The notes beneath the pieces are model-generated. The model ran no database searches. It was given only the letters and a program-made list of their open reading frames with translations, and was not told the DNA's origin. A stretch of 64,000 nucleotides of DNA, from the NCBI GenBank assembly GCA_037893245.1, contig JBAIAA010000693.1:1426001-1490000 (forward strand). The letters are read 5' to 3'. A program made the translations under genes and the position numbers. Source of the stretch: Crossaster papposus. Its lineage: Eukaryota > Echinodermata > Asteroidea > Velatida > Solasteridae. Positions 53,821-62,834 of this stretch are shown in pieces. Within the stretch, counting starts at the first letter, position 1. Each line of letters starts with the position of its first letter.

Positions 53821-56800
53821 AATGTGCAGTATGTTATGACTTCACTGTTGACAACAGCAAAAAGGGGTGCGAGAAAGCAAAAGAGGTGTGCGGGCGCAAA
53901 TTTGCAGTATGTTATGAGTTCACTGTTGGCAACAGCAAAAAGGGGAGCGAGAAAGCAAAAGAGGGGTGCGGGCGCAAATTTGCAGCATGATGTGACTTTA
54001 CTGTTGGCGACAGCAAAATGGGATGCGAGAAAGCAAAAGAGGGGAGCGGGTGCAAATTTGCAGTATGTTATGACTTAACTGTTGGCAAGAGCAAAAAAGA
54101 GTGCGAGACAGCAAAAGAGGGGTGTGGGCGCAAATGTGCAGTATGTTATGACTTCACTGTTGGCAAGGGCAAAAAGGGGTGCGAGAAAGCAAAAGAGGGG
54201 TGCGGGCGCAAAATTGCAGTATGTTATAACACTTCACTGTTGGCACTCGAAAAAAAAGGGGTGCGAGAAAGCAAAAGAGCGGTGCGGGCGCAAACTTGCA
54301 GTATGTTATAACACTTCACTGTTGGCACTCGGAAAAAAAGGGGTGCGAGAAAGCAAAAGAGCGGTGCGGGCGCAAAGTTGCAGTATGTTATGACTTCACT
54401 GTTGGCCAGAACACAAAGGGGTCCGAGAAAGCAAAAGAGGGGTGCGGGCGCAAATGTGCAGTATGTTATGACTTCACTGTTGGCAAGAACAAAAAGGGGT
54501 GCGGAAAAGCAACAGAGGTGTGCGGGCGCAAATTTGCAGTATGTTATGACTTCACTGTTGGCAACAGCAAAAAGGGGTGCGAGAAAGCAAAAGAGGGGTG
54601 CGGGCGCAAATTTGCAGCATGTTGTGACTTTACTGTTGGCAAGAGCAAAAGGGGGTGCGAAAAAGCAAATGAGGGGTACGAGCGCAAATTTGCAGTATAT
54701 TATGACTTCACTGTTGGCGACAGCAAAAGGAGATGCGAGAAAGCAAAAGAGGGGTGTGGGCGCAAATGTGCAGTATGTTATGACTTCACTGTTGGCAAGG
54801 GCAAAAAGGGGTGCGAGAAAGCAACAGAGGGGTGCGGGCGCAAACTTGCAGTATGTTATAACACTTCACTGTTGGCACTCTGAAAAAAAGGGGTGCGAGA
54901 AAGCAAAAGAGCGGTGCGGGCGCAAACTTGCAGTATGTTATGACTTCACTGTTGGCAAGAGCAAAAAGGGGTGCGGAAAAGCAAAAGAGGGGTGCGGGCG
55001 CAAACGTGCAGTATGTTATGACTTCACTGTTGACAACAACAAAAAGGGGTGCGAGAAAGCAACAGAGGTGTGCGGGCGCAAATTTGCAGTATGTTATGAC
55101 TTCACTGTTGGCAACAGCAAAAAGGGGTGCGAGAAAGCAAAAGAGGGGTGCGGGCGCAAATTTGCAGCATGTTGTGACTTTACTGTTGGCAAGAGCAAAA
55201 GGGGGTGCGAAAAAGCAAATGAGGGGTGCGGGCGCAAATTTGCAGTATATTATGACTTCACTGTTGGCAAGAACAAAAAGGGGTGCGAGAAAGCAAAAGA
55301 GGGGTGCGAGAAAGCAAATGAGGGGTGCGGGCGGAAATGTGCAGTATGTTATGACTTCACTGTTGGCAAGGGCAAAAAGGGGTGCGAGAAAGCAAAAGAG
55401 GGGTGCGGGCGCAAAATTGCAGTATGTTATAACACTTCACTGTTGGCACTCGAAAAAAAAGGGGTGCGAGAAAGCAAAAGAGCGGTGCGGGCGCAAACTT
55501 GCAGTATGTTATAACACTTCACTGTTGGCACTCGGAAAAAAAGGGGTGCGAGAAAGCAAAAGAGCGGTGCGGGCGCAAAGTTGCAGTATGTTATGACTTC
55601 ACTGTTGGCAAGAACACAAAGGGGTCCGAGAAAGCAAAAGAGGGGTGCGGGCGCAAATGTGCAGTATGTTATGACTTCACTGTTGGCAAGAACAAAAAGG
55701 GGTGCGAGAAAGCAAATGAGGGGTGCGGGCGCAAATGTGCAGTATGTTATGACTTCACTGTTGGCAAGAACAAAAAGGGGTGCGAGAAAGCAAAAGAGGG
55801 GTGCGGGCGCAAATGTGTAGTATGTTATGACTTCACTGTTGACAACAGCAAAAAGGGGTGCGAGAAAGCAAAAGAGGGGCGCTGGCGCAAATTTGCAGTA
55901 TATTATGACTTCACTGTTGGCGACAGCAAAATGGGATGCGAGAAAGCAAAAGAGGGGAGCGGGCGCAAATTTGCAGTATGTTATGACTTAACTGTTGGCA
56001 AGAGCAAAAAAGAGTGCGAGACAGCAAAAGAGGGGTGTGGGCGCAAATGTGCAGTATGTTATGACTTCACTGTTGGCAAGGGCAAAAAGGGGTGCGAGAA
56101 AGCAAAAGAGGGGTGCGGGCGCAAACTTGCAGTATGTTATAACACTTCACTGTTGGCACTCGAAAAAAAAGGTGTGCGAGAAAGCAAAAGAGCGGTGCGG
56201 GCGCAAACTTGCAGTATGTTATAACACTTCACTGTTGGCACTCGGAAAAAAAGGGGTGCGAGAAAGCAAAAGAGCGGTGCGGGCGCAAAGTTGCAGTATG
56301 TTATGACTTCACTGTTGGCAAGAACAAAAAGGGGTCCGAGAAAGCAAAAGAGGGGTGCGGGCGCAAATGTGCAGTATGTTATGACTTCACTGTTGGCAAG
56401 AACAAAAAGGGGTGCGAGAAAGCAAATGAGGGGTGCGGGCGCAAATGTGCAGTATGTTATGACTTCACTGTTGGCAAGAACAAAAAGGGGTGCGAGAAAG
56501 CAAAAGAGGGGTGCGGGCGCAAATGTGCAGTATGTTATGACTTCACTGTTGACAACAACAAAAAGGGGTGCGAGAAAGCAAAAGAGGGGCGTTGGCGCAA
56601 ATTTGCAGTATGTTATGAATTCACTGTTGGCAAGAGCAAAAAGGGGTGCGATAAAGCAAAAGAGGGGTGCGGGCGCAAATTTGCAGTATGTTATGACTTC
56701 ACTGTTGGCAAGAGCAAAAAGGGGTGCGAGAAAGCAAAAGAGGGGCGCTGGCGCAAATTTGCAGTATGTTATGACTTAACTGTTGGCAAGAGCAAAAAAG

Positions 56801-56924
56801 AGTGCGAGACAGCAAAAGAGGGGTGTGGGCGCAAATGTGCAGTATGTTATGACTTCACTGTTGGCAAGGGCAAAAAGGGGTGCGAGAAAGCAAAAGAGGG
56901 GTGCGGGCGCAAAATTGCAGTATG

Positions 56925-57071
56925 CTAGTTACACTTGGTGCAAGGGCTTTTTCCACAGCAGCACCGACACTGTGGAATTCACTTCCCAGTCATTTAAGAG
57001 AAGAACGTAGTCTCGTAGTTTTTAAACGTAAGTTAAAGACATTTCTTTTTACTGACGCTTTTGCAAAGTAA
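56925..57071 (+). pseudogene. C-terminal remnant of LINE reverse-transcriptase protein
   Basis: This is an open stretch of 48 codons ending in TAA at 57,069-57,071. The peptide starts LVTLGARAFS and contains RAFSTAAPTLWNSLP, then SHLREERSLVVF, then a basic FKRKLKTFLF segment and a short AFAK tail. The RAF...AAP.LWNSLP...F...LK..LF pattern is the very common extreme C-terminus of CR1/L2-type ORF2 proteins, downstream of the endonuclease and reverse-transcriptase domains, which are absent here. In the full element it would belong to the enzyme that copies the RNA at a nicked genomic site. The upstream in-frame ATG at 56,880 and codons up to 56,924 are satellite sequence, so there is no native start. 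The fragment cannot be functional alone. It is the only protein-family match I trust in the window. Confidence 0.9.
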
Positions 57072-57296
57072 CTATTTTTATTCTGTATTTTTATACTGGT
57101 ACTGGTATGAATCTTAAATTTGTAGCTGTTTTTAAGGAGATCATTAATTGTGCTAAATAAATGTTACATGTATTATACTTAGATTGTAGTATTTTTAGTA
57201 GGTTTAATTTAATTGTAAAGTATATTTTTTAAAGATTATACCTGTTATGCGCTATTGATCATTTTTTATAATGGAAATAGCGCAATATAAATGTCA
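57072..57296 (+). other. LINE 3' UTR with terminal hairpin
   Basis: AT-rich non-coding tail after the stop codon. An AATAAA hexamer lies at 57,156-57,161. Near the end, TGCGCTATT (57,248-57,256) pairs perfectly with AATAGCGCA (57,276-57,284), and an inner CATT/AATG pair can extend the stem. 3'-terminal hairpins of this kind are known in CR1/L2-related LINEs, where the reverse transcriptase is thought to recognise them. Confidence 0.8.
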
Positions 57297-57318
57297 AATT
57301 ATTATTATTATTATTATT
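57297..57318 (+). repeat. (ATT)n microsatellite tail of the LINE
   Basis: About seven ATT/TTA repeats join the LINE 3' end to satellite at ACTTCACTG. Such a short 3' microsatellite in place of poly(A) is typical of CR1, L2 and related LINEs. The last two or three bases could belong to either side. Confidence 0.9.
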
Positions 57319-60300
57319 ACTTCACTGTTGGCACTCGAAAAAAAAAAGGTGCGAGAAAGCAAAAGAGCGGTGCGGGCGCAAACTTGCAGTATGTTATAAC
57401 ACTTCACTGTTGGCACTCGGAAAAAAAGGGGTGCGAGAAAGCAAAAGAGATTGGTGCGGGCGCAAAGTTGCAGTATGTTATGACTTCACTGTTGGCAAGA
57501 ACACAAAGGGGTCCGAGAAAGCAAAAGAGGGGTGCGGGCGCAAATGTGCAGTATGTTATGACTTCACTGTTGGCAAGAACAAAAAGGGGTGCGAGAAAGC
57601 AAATGAGGGGTGCGGGCGCAAATGTGCAGTATGTTATGACTTCACTGTTGACAACAGCAAAAAGGGGTGCGAGAAAGCAAAAGAGGGGCGCTGGCGCAAA
57701 TTTGCAGTATATTATGACTTCACTGTTGGCGACAGCAAAATGGGATGCGAGAAAGCAAAAGAGGGGAGCGGGCGCAAATTTGCAGTATGTTATGACTTAA
57801 CTGTTGGCAAGAGCAAAAAAGAGTGCGAGACAGCAAAAGAGGGGTGTGGGCGCAAATGTGCAGTATGTCATGACTTCACTGTTGGCAAGGGCAAAAGGGG
57901 TGCGAGAAAGCAAAAGAGGGGTTCGGGCGCAAAATTGCAGTATGTTATAACACTTCACTGTTGGCACTCGAAAAAAAAGGGGTGCGAGAAAGCAAAAGAG
58001 CGGTGCGGGCGCAAACTTGCAGTATGTTATAACACTTCACTGTTGGCACTCGGAAAAAAAGGGGTGCGAGAAAGCAAAAGAGCGGTGCGGGCGCAAAGTT
58101 GCAGTATGTTATGACTTCACTGTTGGCCAGAACACAAAGGGGTCCGAGAAAGCAAAAGAGGGGTGCGGGCGCAAATGTGCAGTATGTTATGACTTCACTG
58201 TTGGCAAGAACAAAAAGGGGTGCGAGAAAGCAAATGAGGGGTGCGGGCGCAAATGTGCAGTATGTTATGACTTCACTGTTGGCAAGAACAAAAAGGGGTG
58301 CGAGAAAGCAAAAGAGGGGTGCGGGCGCAAATGTGTAGTATGTTATGACTTCACTGTTGACAACAGCAAAAAGGGGTGCGAGAAAGCAAAAGAGGGGCGC
58401 TGGCGCAAATTTGCAGTATATTATGACTTCACTGTTGGCGACAGCAAAATGGGATGCGAGAAAGCAAAAGAGGGGAGCGGGCGCAAATTTGCAGTATGTT
58501 ATGACTTAAGTGTTGGCAAGAGCAAAAAAGAGTGCGAGACAGCAAAAGAGGGGTGTGGGCGCAAATGTGCAGTATGTTATGACTTCACTGTTGGCAAGGG
58601 CAAAAAGGGGTGCGAGAAAGCAAAAGAGGGGTGCGGGCGCAAACTTGCAGTATGTTATAACACTTCACTGTTGGCACTCGGAAAAAAAGGGTGCGAGAAA
58701 GCAAAAGAGCGGTGCGGGCGCAAACTTGCAGTATGTTATAACACTTCACTGTTGGCACTCGGGAAAAAAGGGGTGCGAGAAAGCAAAAGAGCGGTGCGGG
58801 CGCAAACTTGCAGTATGTTATGACTTCACTGTTGGCAACAGCAAAAAAGGGGTGCGAGAAAGCAAAAGAGGGGTGCGGGCGCAAATTTGCAGCATGTTGT
58901 GACTTTACTGTTGGCAAGAGCAAAAGGGGGTTCGAAAAAGCAAATGAGGGGGGCGAGCGCAAATTTGCAGTATGTTATGACTTCAATGTTGGCAAGAGCA
59001 AAAAGGGGTGCGATAAAGCAAAAGAGGGGTGCGGGCGCAAATTTGCAGTATGTTATGACTTCACTGTTGGCAAGAACAAAAAGGGGTCCGAGAAAGCAAA
59101 AGAGGGGTGCGGGCGCAAATGTGCAGTATGTTATGACTTCACTGTTGGCAAGAACAAAAAGGGGAGCGAGAAAGCACAAGAGGTGTGCGGGCGCAAATGT
59201 GCAGTATGTTATGACTTCACTGTTGACAACAGCAAAAAGGGGTGCGAGAAAGCAAAAGATGGGCGCGGGAGCAAATTTGCAGTATCTTATGACTTCACTG
59301 TTGGCAAGAGCAAAAAGGGGTGCGATAAAGCAAAAGAGGGGTGCGGGCGCAAACTTGCAGTATGTTATAACACTTCACTGTTGGCACTCGGAAAAAAAGG
59401 GGTGCGAGAAAGCAAAAGAGCGGTGCGGGCGCAAACTTGCAGTATGTTATGACTTCACTGTTGGCAAGAACAAAAAGGGGTGCGATAAAGCAAAAGAGGG
59501 GTGCGGGCGCAAACTTGCAGTATGTTATAACACTTCACTGTTGGCACTCGGAAAAAAAGGGGTGCGAGAAAGCAAAAGAGCGGTGCGGGCGCAAACTTGC
59601 AGTATGTTATGACTTCACTGTTGGCAAGAACAAAAAGGGGTCCGAGAAAGCAAATGAGGGGTGCGGGCGCAAATGTGCAGTATGTTATGACTTCACTGTT
59701 GACAACAGCAAAAAGGGGTGCGAGAAAGCAAAAGAGGTGTGCGGGCGCAAATTTGCAGTATGTTATGAGTTCACTGTTGGCAACAGCAAAAAGGGGAGCG
59801 AGAAAGCAAAAGAGGGGTGCGGGCGCAAATTTGCAGCATGTTGTGACTTTACTGTTGGCGACAGCAAAATGGGATGCGAGAAAGCAAAAGAGGGGAGCGG
59901 GCGCAAATTTGCAGTATGTTATGACTTAACTGTTGGCAAGAGCAAAAAAGAGTGCGAGACAGCAAAAGAGGGGTGTGGGCGCAAATGTGCAGTATGTTAT
60001 GACTTCACTGTTGGCAAGGGCAAAAAGGGGTGCGAGAAAGCAAAAGAGGGGTGCGGGCGCAAAATTGCAGTATGTTATAACACTTCACTGTTGGCACTCG
60101 AAAAAAAAGGGGTGCGAGAAAGCAAAAGAGCGGTGCGGGCGCAAACTTGCAGTATGTTATAACACTTCACTGTTGGCACTCGGGAAAAAAGGGGTGCGAG
60201 AAAGCAAAAGAGCGGTGCGGGCGCAAACTTGCAGTATGTTATGACTTCACTGTTGGCCAGAACACAAAGGGGTGCGAGAAAGCAAAAGAGGGGTGCGGGC

Positions 60301-61562
60301 GCAAATTTGCAGCATGTTGTGACTTTACTGTTGGCAAGAGCAAAAGGGGGTTCGAAAAAGCAAATGAGGGGGGCGAGCGCAAATTTGCAGTATGTTATGA
60401 CTTCAATGTTGGCAAGAGCAAAAAGGGGTGCGATAAAGCAAAAGAGGGGTGCGGGCGCAAATTTGCAGTATGTTATGACTTCACTGTTGGCAAGAACAAA
60501 AAGGGGTCCGAGAAAGCAAAAGAGGGGTGCGGGCGCAAATGTGCAGTATGTTATGACTTCACTGTTGGCAAGAACAAAAAGGGGAGCGAGAAAGCACAAG
60601 AGGTGTGCGGGCGCAAATGTGCAGTATGTTATGACTTCACTGTTGACAACAGCAAAAAGGGGTGCGAGAAAGCAAAAGATGGGCGCGGGAGCAAATTTGC
60701 AGTATCTTATGACTTCACTGTTGGCAAGAGCAAAAAGGGGTGCGATAAAGCAAAAGAGGGGTGCGGGCGCAAACTTGCAGTATGTTATAACACTTCACTG
60801 TTGGCACTCGGAAAAAAAGGGGTGCGAGAAAGCAAAAGAGCGGTGCGGGCGCAAACTTGCAGTATGTTATGACTTCACTGTTGGCAAGAACAAAAAGGGG
60901 TGCGATAAAGCAAAAGAGGGGTGCGGGCGCAAACTTGCAGTATGTTATAACACTTCACTGTTGGCACTCGGAAAAAAAGGGGTGCGAGAAAGCAAAAGAG
61001 CGGTGCGGGCGCAAACTTGCAGTATGTTATGACTTCACTGTTGGCAAGAACAAAAAGGGGTCCGAGAAAGCAAATGAGGGGTGCGGGCGCAAATTTGCAG
61101 CATGTTGTGACTTTACTGTTGGCAAGAGCAAAAGGGGGTGCGAAAAAGCAAATGAGGGGGGCGAGCGCAAATTTGCAGTATGTTATGACTTCACTGTTGG
61201 CAAGAGCAAAAAGGGGTGCGATAAAGCAAAAGAGGGGTGCGGGCGCAAATTTGCAGTATGTTATGACTTCACTGTTGGCAGGAACAAAAAGGGGTCCGAG
61301 AAAGCAAAAGAGGGGTGCGGGCGCAAATGTGCAGTATGTTATGACTTCACTGTTGGCAAGAACAAAAAGGGGAGCGTGAAAGCAAAAGAGGGGTGCGGGC
61401 GCAAATGTGCAGTATGTTATGACTTCACTGTTGGCAAGAGCAAAAAGGGGTGCGAGACAGCAAAAGAGGGGTGTGCGCGCACATTTGCAGTATGTTATGA
61501 CTTCACTGTTGGCAAGAGCAAAAAGGGGTGCGAGACAGCAAAAGAGGGGTGTGGGCGCAAAA
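57319..61562. repeat. Satellite array, right block to the array edge
   Basis: The same satellite in the same orientation resumes directly after the LINE tail and runs to the array edge, about 54 more units. The last unit ends at its GTGTGGGCGCAAA segment and passes through an A run into the foldback element. The exact edge within bases 61,557-61,565 is uncertain because both sides contribute A residues. Confidence 0.96.
58860..61080. repeat. 1,420-bp tandem duplication near the array edge
   Basis: Units at 58,887 and 59,437 recur at 60,307 and 60,857 (shift 1,420). Both copies carry GGGGGTTCGAAAAAGC, GACTTCAATGTTGGC, GAAAGCACAAGAGG and GATGGGCGCGGGAGC variants. It lies within 500 bp of the satellite edge. 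Confidence 0.85.
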
Positions 61563-61999
61563 AAAGAGGCATAAATCCGACCAACCTTGTTGACGTACGT
61601 GTACATGTACACAATCTAGTTGAGCCAATCATACGTTAGATGCATATTCACAATGCATATTCACAATGTATACATTTTACTGCACGTACAACAGTACTAC
61701 AGTACAATGTATACACTGCACCACGTGCGTAGTCTTCGTATACCATAACACATGTACATGTACATGTACGTAAACATACGGATTACGTGCTTGTGTTGCA
61801 AGGAAGTAGAAAGAAATCGCATGTCCGGTTCTCTCTTTACGAACTTGCCGTACCGCCTTATCTACTACTACTAGTACTTGGGTAAGTTACCACATGATGA
61901 TACATGTAGGCCTAGATAGTAAATGAAAGTGCCATCTTATTGATATTAGTATTACTATCATGAAGTTAACAAAATCATCCTGCCTGACATTACAGCCAA
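61563..61999 (+). repeat. Left arm of the foldback element
   Basis: A 437-bp arm that pairs with 62,063-62,497. Matching landmarks include GTTGACGTACGTGTACATGT, ACGGATTACGTGCTTGTGT, TTTACGAACTTGCCGTACCG, GTTACCACATGATGATACAT and ACAAAATCATCCTGCCTGAC. Differences are scattered substitutions and small indels; by eye the arms are around nine-tenths identical. An (ACATGT)-like palindromic run lies near 61,750. Confidence 0.9.
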
Positions 62000-62062
62000 G
62001 CCTAATTAGCATGCATGTGTCCTCCATTTAGATCAGGTAGACAAGTTTGGGAAAACAACTAA
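62000..62062. other. Loop between the foldback arms
   Basis: 63 bp of unpaired AT-rich sequence with a short self-complementary GCATGC inside. No recognisable coding or regulatory content. Confidence 0.8.
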
Positions 62063-62497
62063 TTGGCTGTAATGTCAGGCAGGATGATTTTGTTAACTTC
62101 ATGATAGTAATACTAATATCAATCAAAATACTCGAAAAAATAAGATGACACTTTCATCTACTATTTAGGCCTACATGTATCATCATGTGGTAACTTACCC
62201 AAGTACTAGTAGACAAGGCGGTACGGCAAGTTCGTAAAGAGAGAAATGTAACCGGACATTTTCTTTCTACTTCCTTGCGACACAAGCACGTAATCCGTAT
62301 GTTTACGTACTGTACATGTACATGTACATGTGTTATGGTATACGAAGACTACGCACGTGGTGCAGTGTATACCACGTGCAGTACAATGTAACATTTTGAA
62401 TATGCATTGTGAATATGCATCTAACGTATGATTGGCTCAACTAGATTGTGTACATGTACACGTACGTCAACAAGGTTGGTCGGATTTATGCCTCTTT
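62063..62497 (-). repeat. Right arm of the foldback element
   Basis: A 435-bp arm complementary to the left arm. It has an extra segment of about 18 bp (around 62,123-62,142, containing ACTCGAAAAAATAAG) not seen in the left arm. It lacks part of the duplicated CATATTCACAATG stretch present on the left. These differences show the arms have diverged since the palindrome formed. Confidence 0.9.
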
Positions 62498-62508
62498 GGC
62501 GCGGTGTA

Positions 62509-62604
62509 CTTTTCATCGGTCTTTTTTCATCGGTCTTTTTTCATCGGTCTTTTTTCATCGGTCTTTTTTCATCGGTCTTTTTTCATCGGTCTTTTTTCAT
62601 CGAT
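62509..62604. repeat. Seven-copy 14-bp tandem array (CTTTTTTCATCGGT)
   Basis: Copies start at about 62,509 (short first copy), 62,521, 62,535, 62,549, 62,563, 62,577 and 62,591. The last ends CATCGAT and leads into the next array. It begins 11 bp beyond the right end of the foldback element. Open frames here, rich in HRSFFIGLFSSV-like peptides, are repeat translation only. Confidence 0.95.
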
Positions 62605-62834
62605 CGGTCGATGGCCGGCAACGACCGATCGGTCGATGTAAACGACCGATCGGTAGAAAGAAAGACCGATCGCTCGATGTAAAAGACCGATCGGTCGATG
62701 TAAAAGACCGATCGGTAGAAAGACCGATCGGTCGATGTAAAAGACCGATCGGTAGAAAGACCGATCGGTCGATGTAAAAAAACGATCGATCGACGTAAAA
62801 GACCGATCGGTCGATGCAAAAGACCGATCGATGC
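62605..62834. repeat. Tandem array of ~17-21-bp units with GACCGATCGGTC core
   Basis: About eleven copies of a unit built on the 12-bp perfect palindrome GACCGATCGGTC. Spacers alternate between a GATGTAAAA type and a TAGAAA type. Variants include GATCGCTCGATG and AACGATCGATCGACG. Read on the other strand the unit is a TTTTACATCGACCGATCGGT type, related to the 14-bp unit to the left. The two arrays are therefore in opposite orientation. Confidence 0.93.

Larger units (their letters stand above)
1..56924. repeat. Satellite array of ~78-bp units, main block
   Basis: A continuous head-to-tail array, all in one orientation, that runs off the left edge of the window. The usual unit is 78 bp and carries recurring blocks such as CAGTATGTTATGACTTCACT, GTTGGCAAGAGC, AAAAAGGGGTGCGAG and GAGGGGTGCGGGCGC. 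Length variants are 79 bp (one extra A before GGGGTCCGAG), 82 bp (TTATAACACTTC with GGCACTCGGAAAAAAA and AGAGCGGTGCG), 81 bp (one A fewer) and rarely 99 bp. Diagnostic subtypes include GACAACAGC, GATAAAGC, GAGACAGC, GGCGACAGCAAAATGGGATG and the AGCATGTTGTGACTTTACTG type. The + strand of the second half of each unit is purine-rich with GGGG, GGGG and GGG runs. Length divided by unit size gives roughly 720 units here. I do not recognise the family. Confidence 0.98.
56925..57318 (+). mobile_element. 5'-truncated CR1/L2-like LINE fragment
   Basis: About 394 bp of non-satellite DNA inserted in one satellite unit. It holds the last 48 codons of a non-LTR retrotransposon reverse-transcriptase protein, a 3' UTR of about 247 bp, a terminal hairpin and an (ATT)n tail, in that order. 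Everything upstream is missing, the usual result of incomplete reverse transcription. Comparison with the intact duplicate at 51,611-51,640 shows that 7 bp of the target (TTATAAC, 51,621-51,627) are absent here, and I see no clear target-site duplication. Short or absent duplications are known for CR1/L2-clade elements. The clade call rests on the C-terminal motif and tail type only; other LINE clades with a similar end are possible. Confidence 0.88.
54994..59511. repeat. 5,304-bp spaced duplication, right copy (interrupted by LINE)
   Basis: Partner of 49,690-53,820, with a LINE fragment adding a net 387 bp at 56,925. Unit order is otherwise collinear to about 59,511, where this copy continues with an AAACTTGCAGTATGTTATAAC unit and the left copy with an AAATGTGCAGTATG unit. 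Confidence 0.92.
61563..62497. mobile_element. Foldback-type inverted-repeat element (~935 bp)
   Basis: Two long arms in inverted orientation enclose a 63-bp loop. I find no coding capacity of its own; the open frames crossing it are short and frame-inconsistent. The outer ends read AAAGAGGCATAAATCCG on the left and its complement on the right. GGCGC flanks both sides as a possible 5-bp direct repeat, though on the left four extra A residues lie between it and the arm. This looks like a non-autonomous DNA transposon of the foldback or long-TIR MITE kind. A simple inverted duplication is the alternative. I cannot assign a superfamily. Confidence 0.75.

Noticed and set aside
56783-57010. Open frame running from satellite into the LINE in a second frame
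   Set aside because: Its LINE portion is out of the frame that carries the conserved C-terminal motif.
57156-57161. AATAAA as a poly(A) signal of a host gene
   Set aside because: It lies in the LINE 3' UTR and no host gene precedes it.
1-61562. CRISPR array
   Set aside because: Units abut without unique spacers and are 78-82 bp long, and the LINE points to an animal genome.
1-61562. CENP-B box or other known centromere-protein site in the unit
   Set aside because: I looked for the CENP-B box pattern and found no convincing match. TTGGCA half-sites occur in each unit but are too short to mean anything.
1-61562. Whole array as an assembly artefact
   Set aside because: Graded differences between block copies, private variants and the LINE present in only one copy argue for real sequence. 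Exact copy number still cannot be confirmed from the sequence alone.
61563-62497. Paired LTRs of a retrotransposon
   Set aside because: The two copies are inverted, not direct, and there is no internal coding region or primer-binding site.
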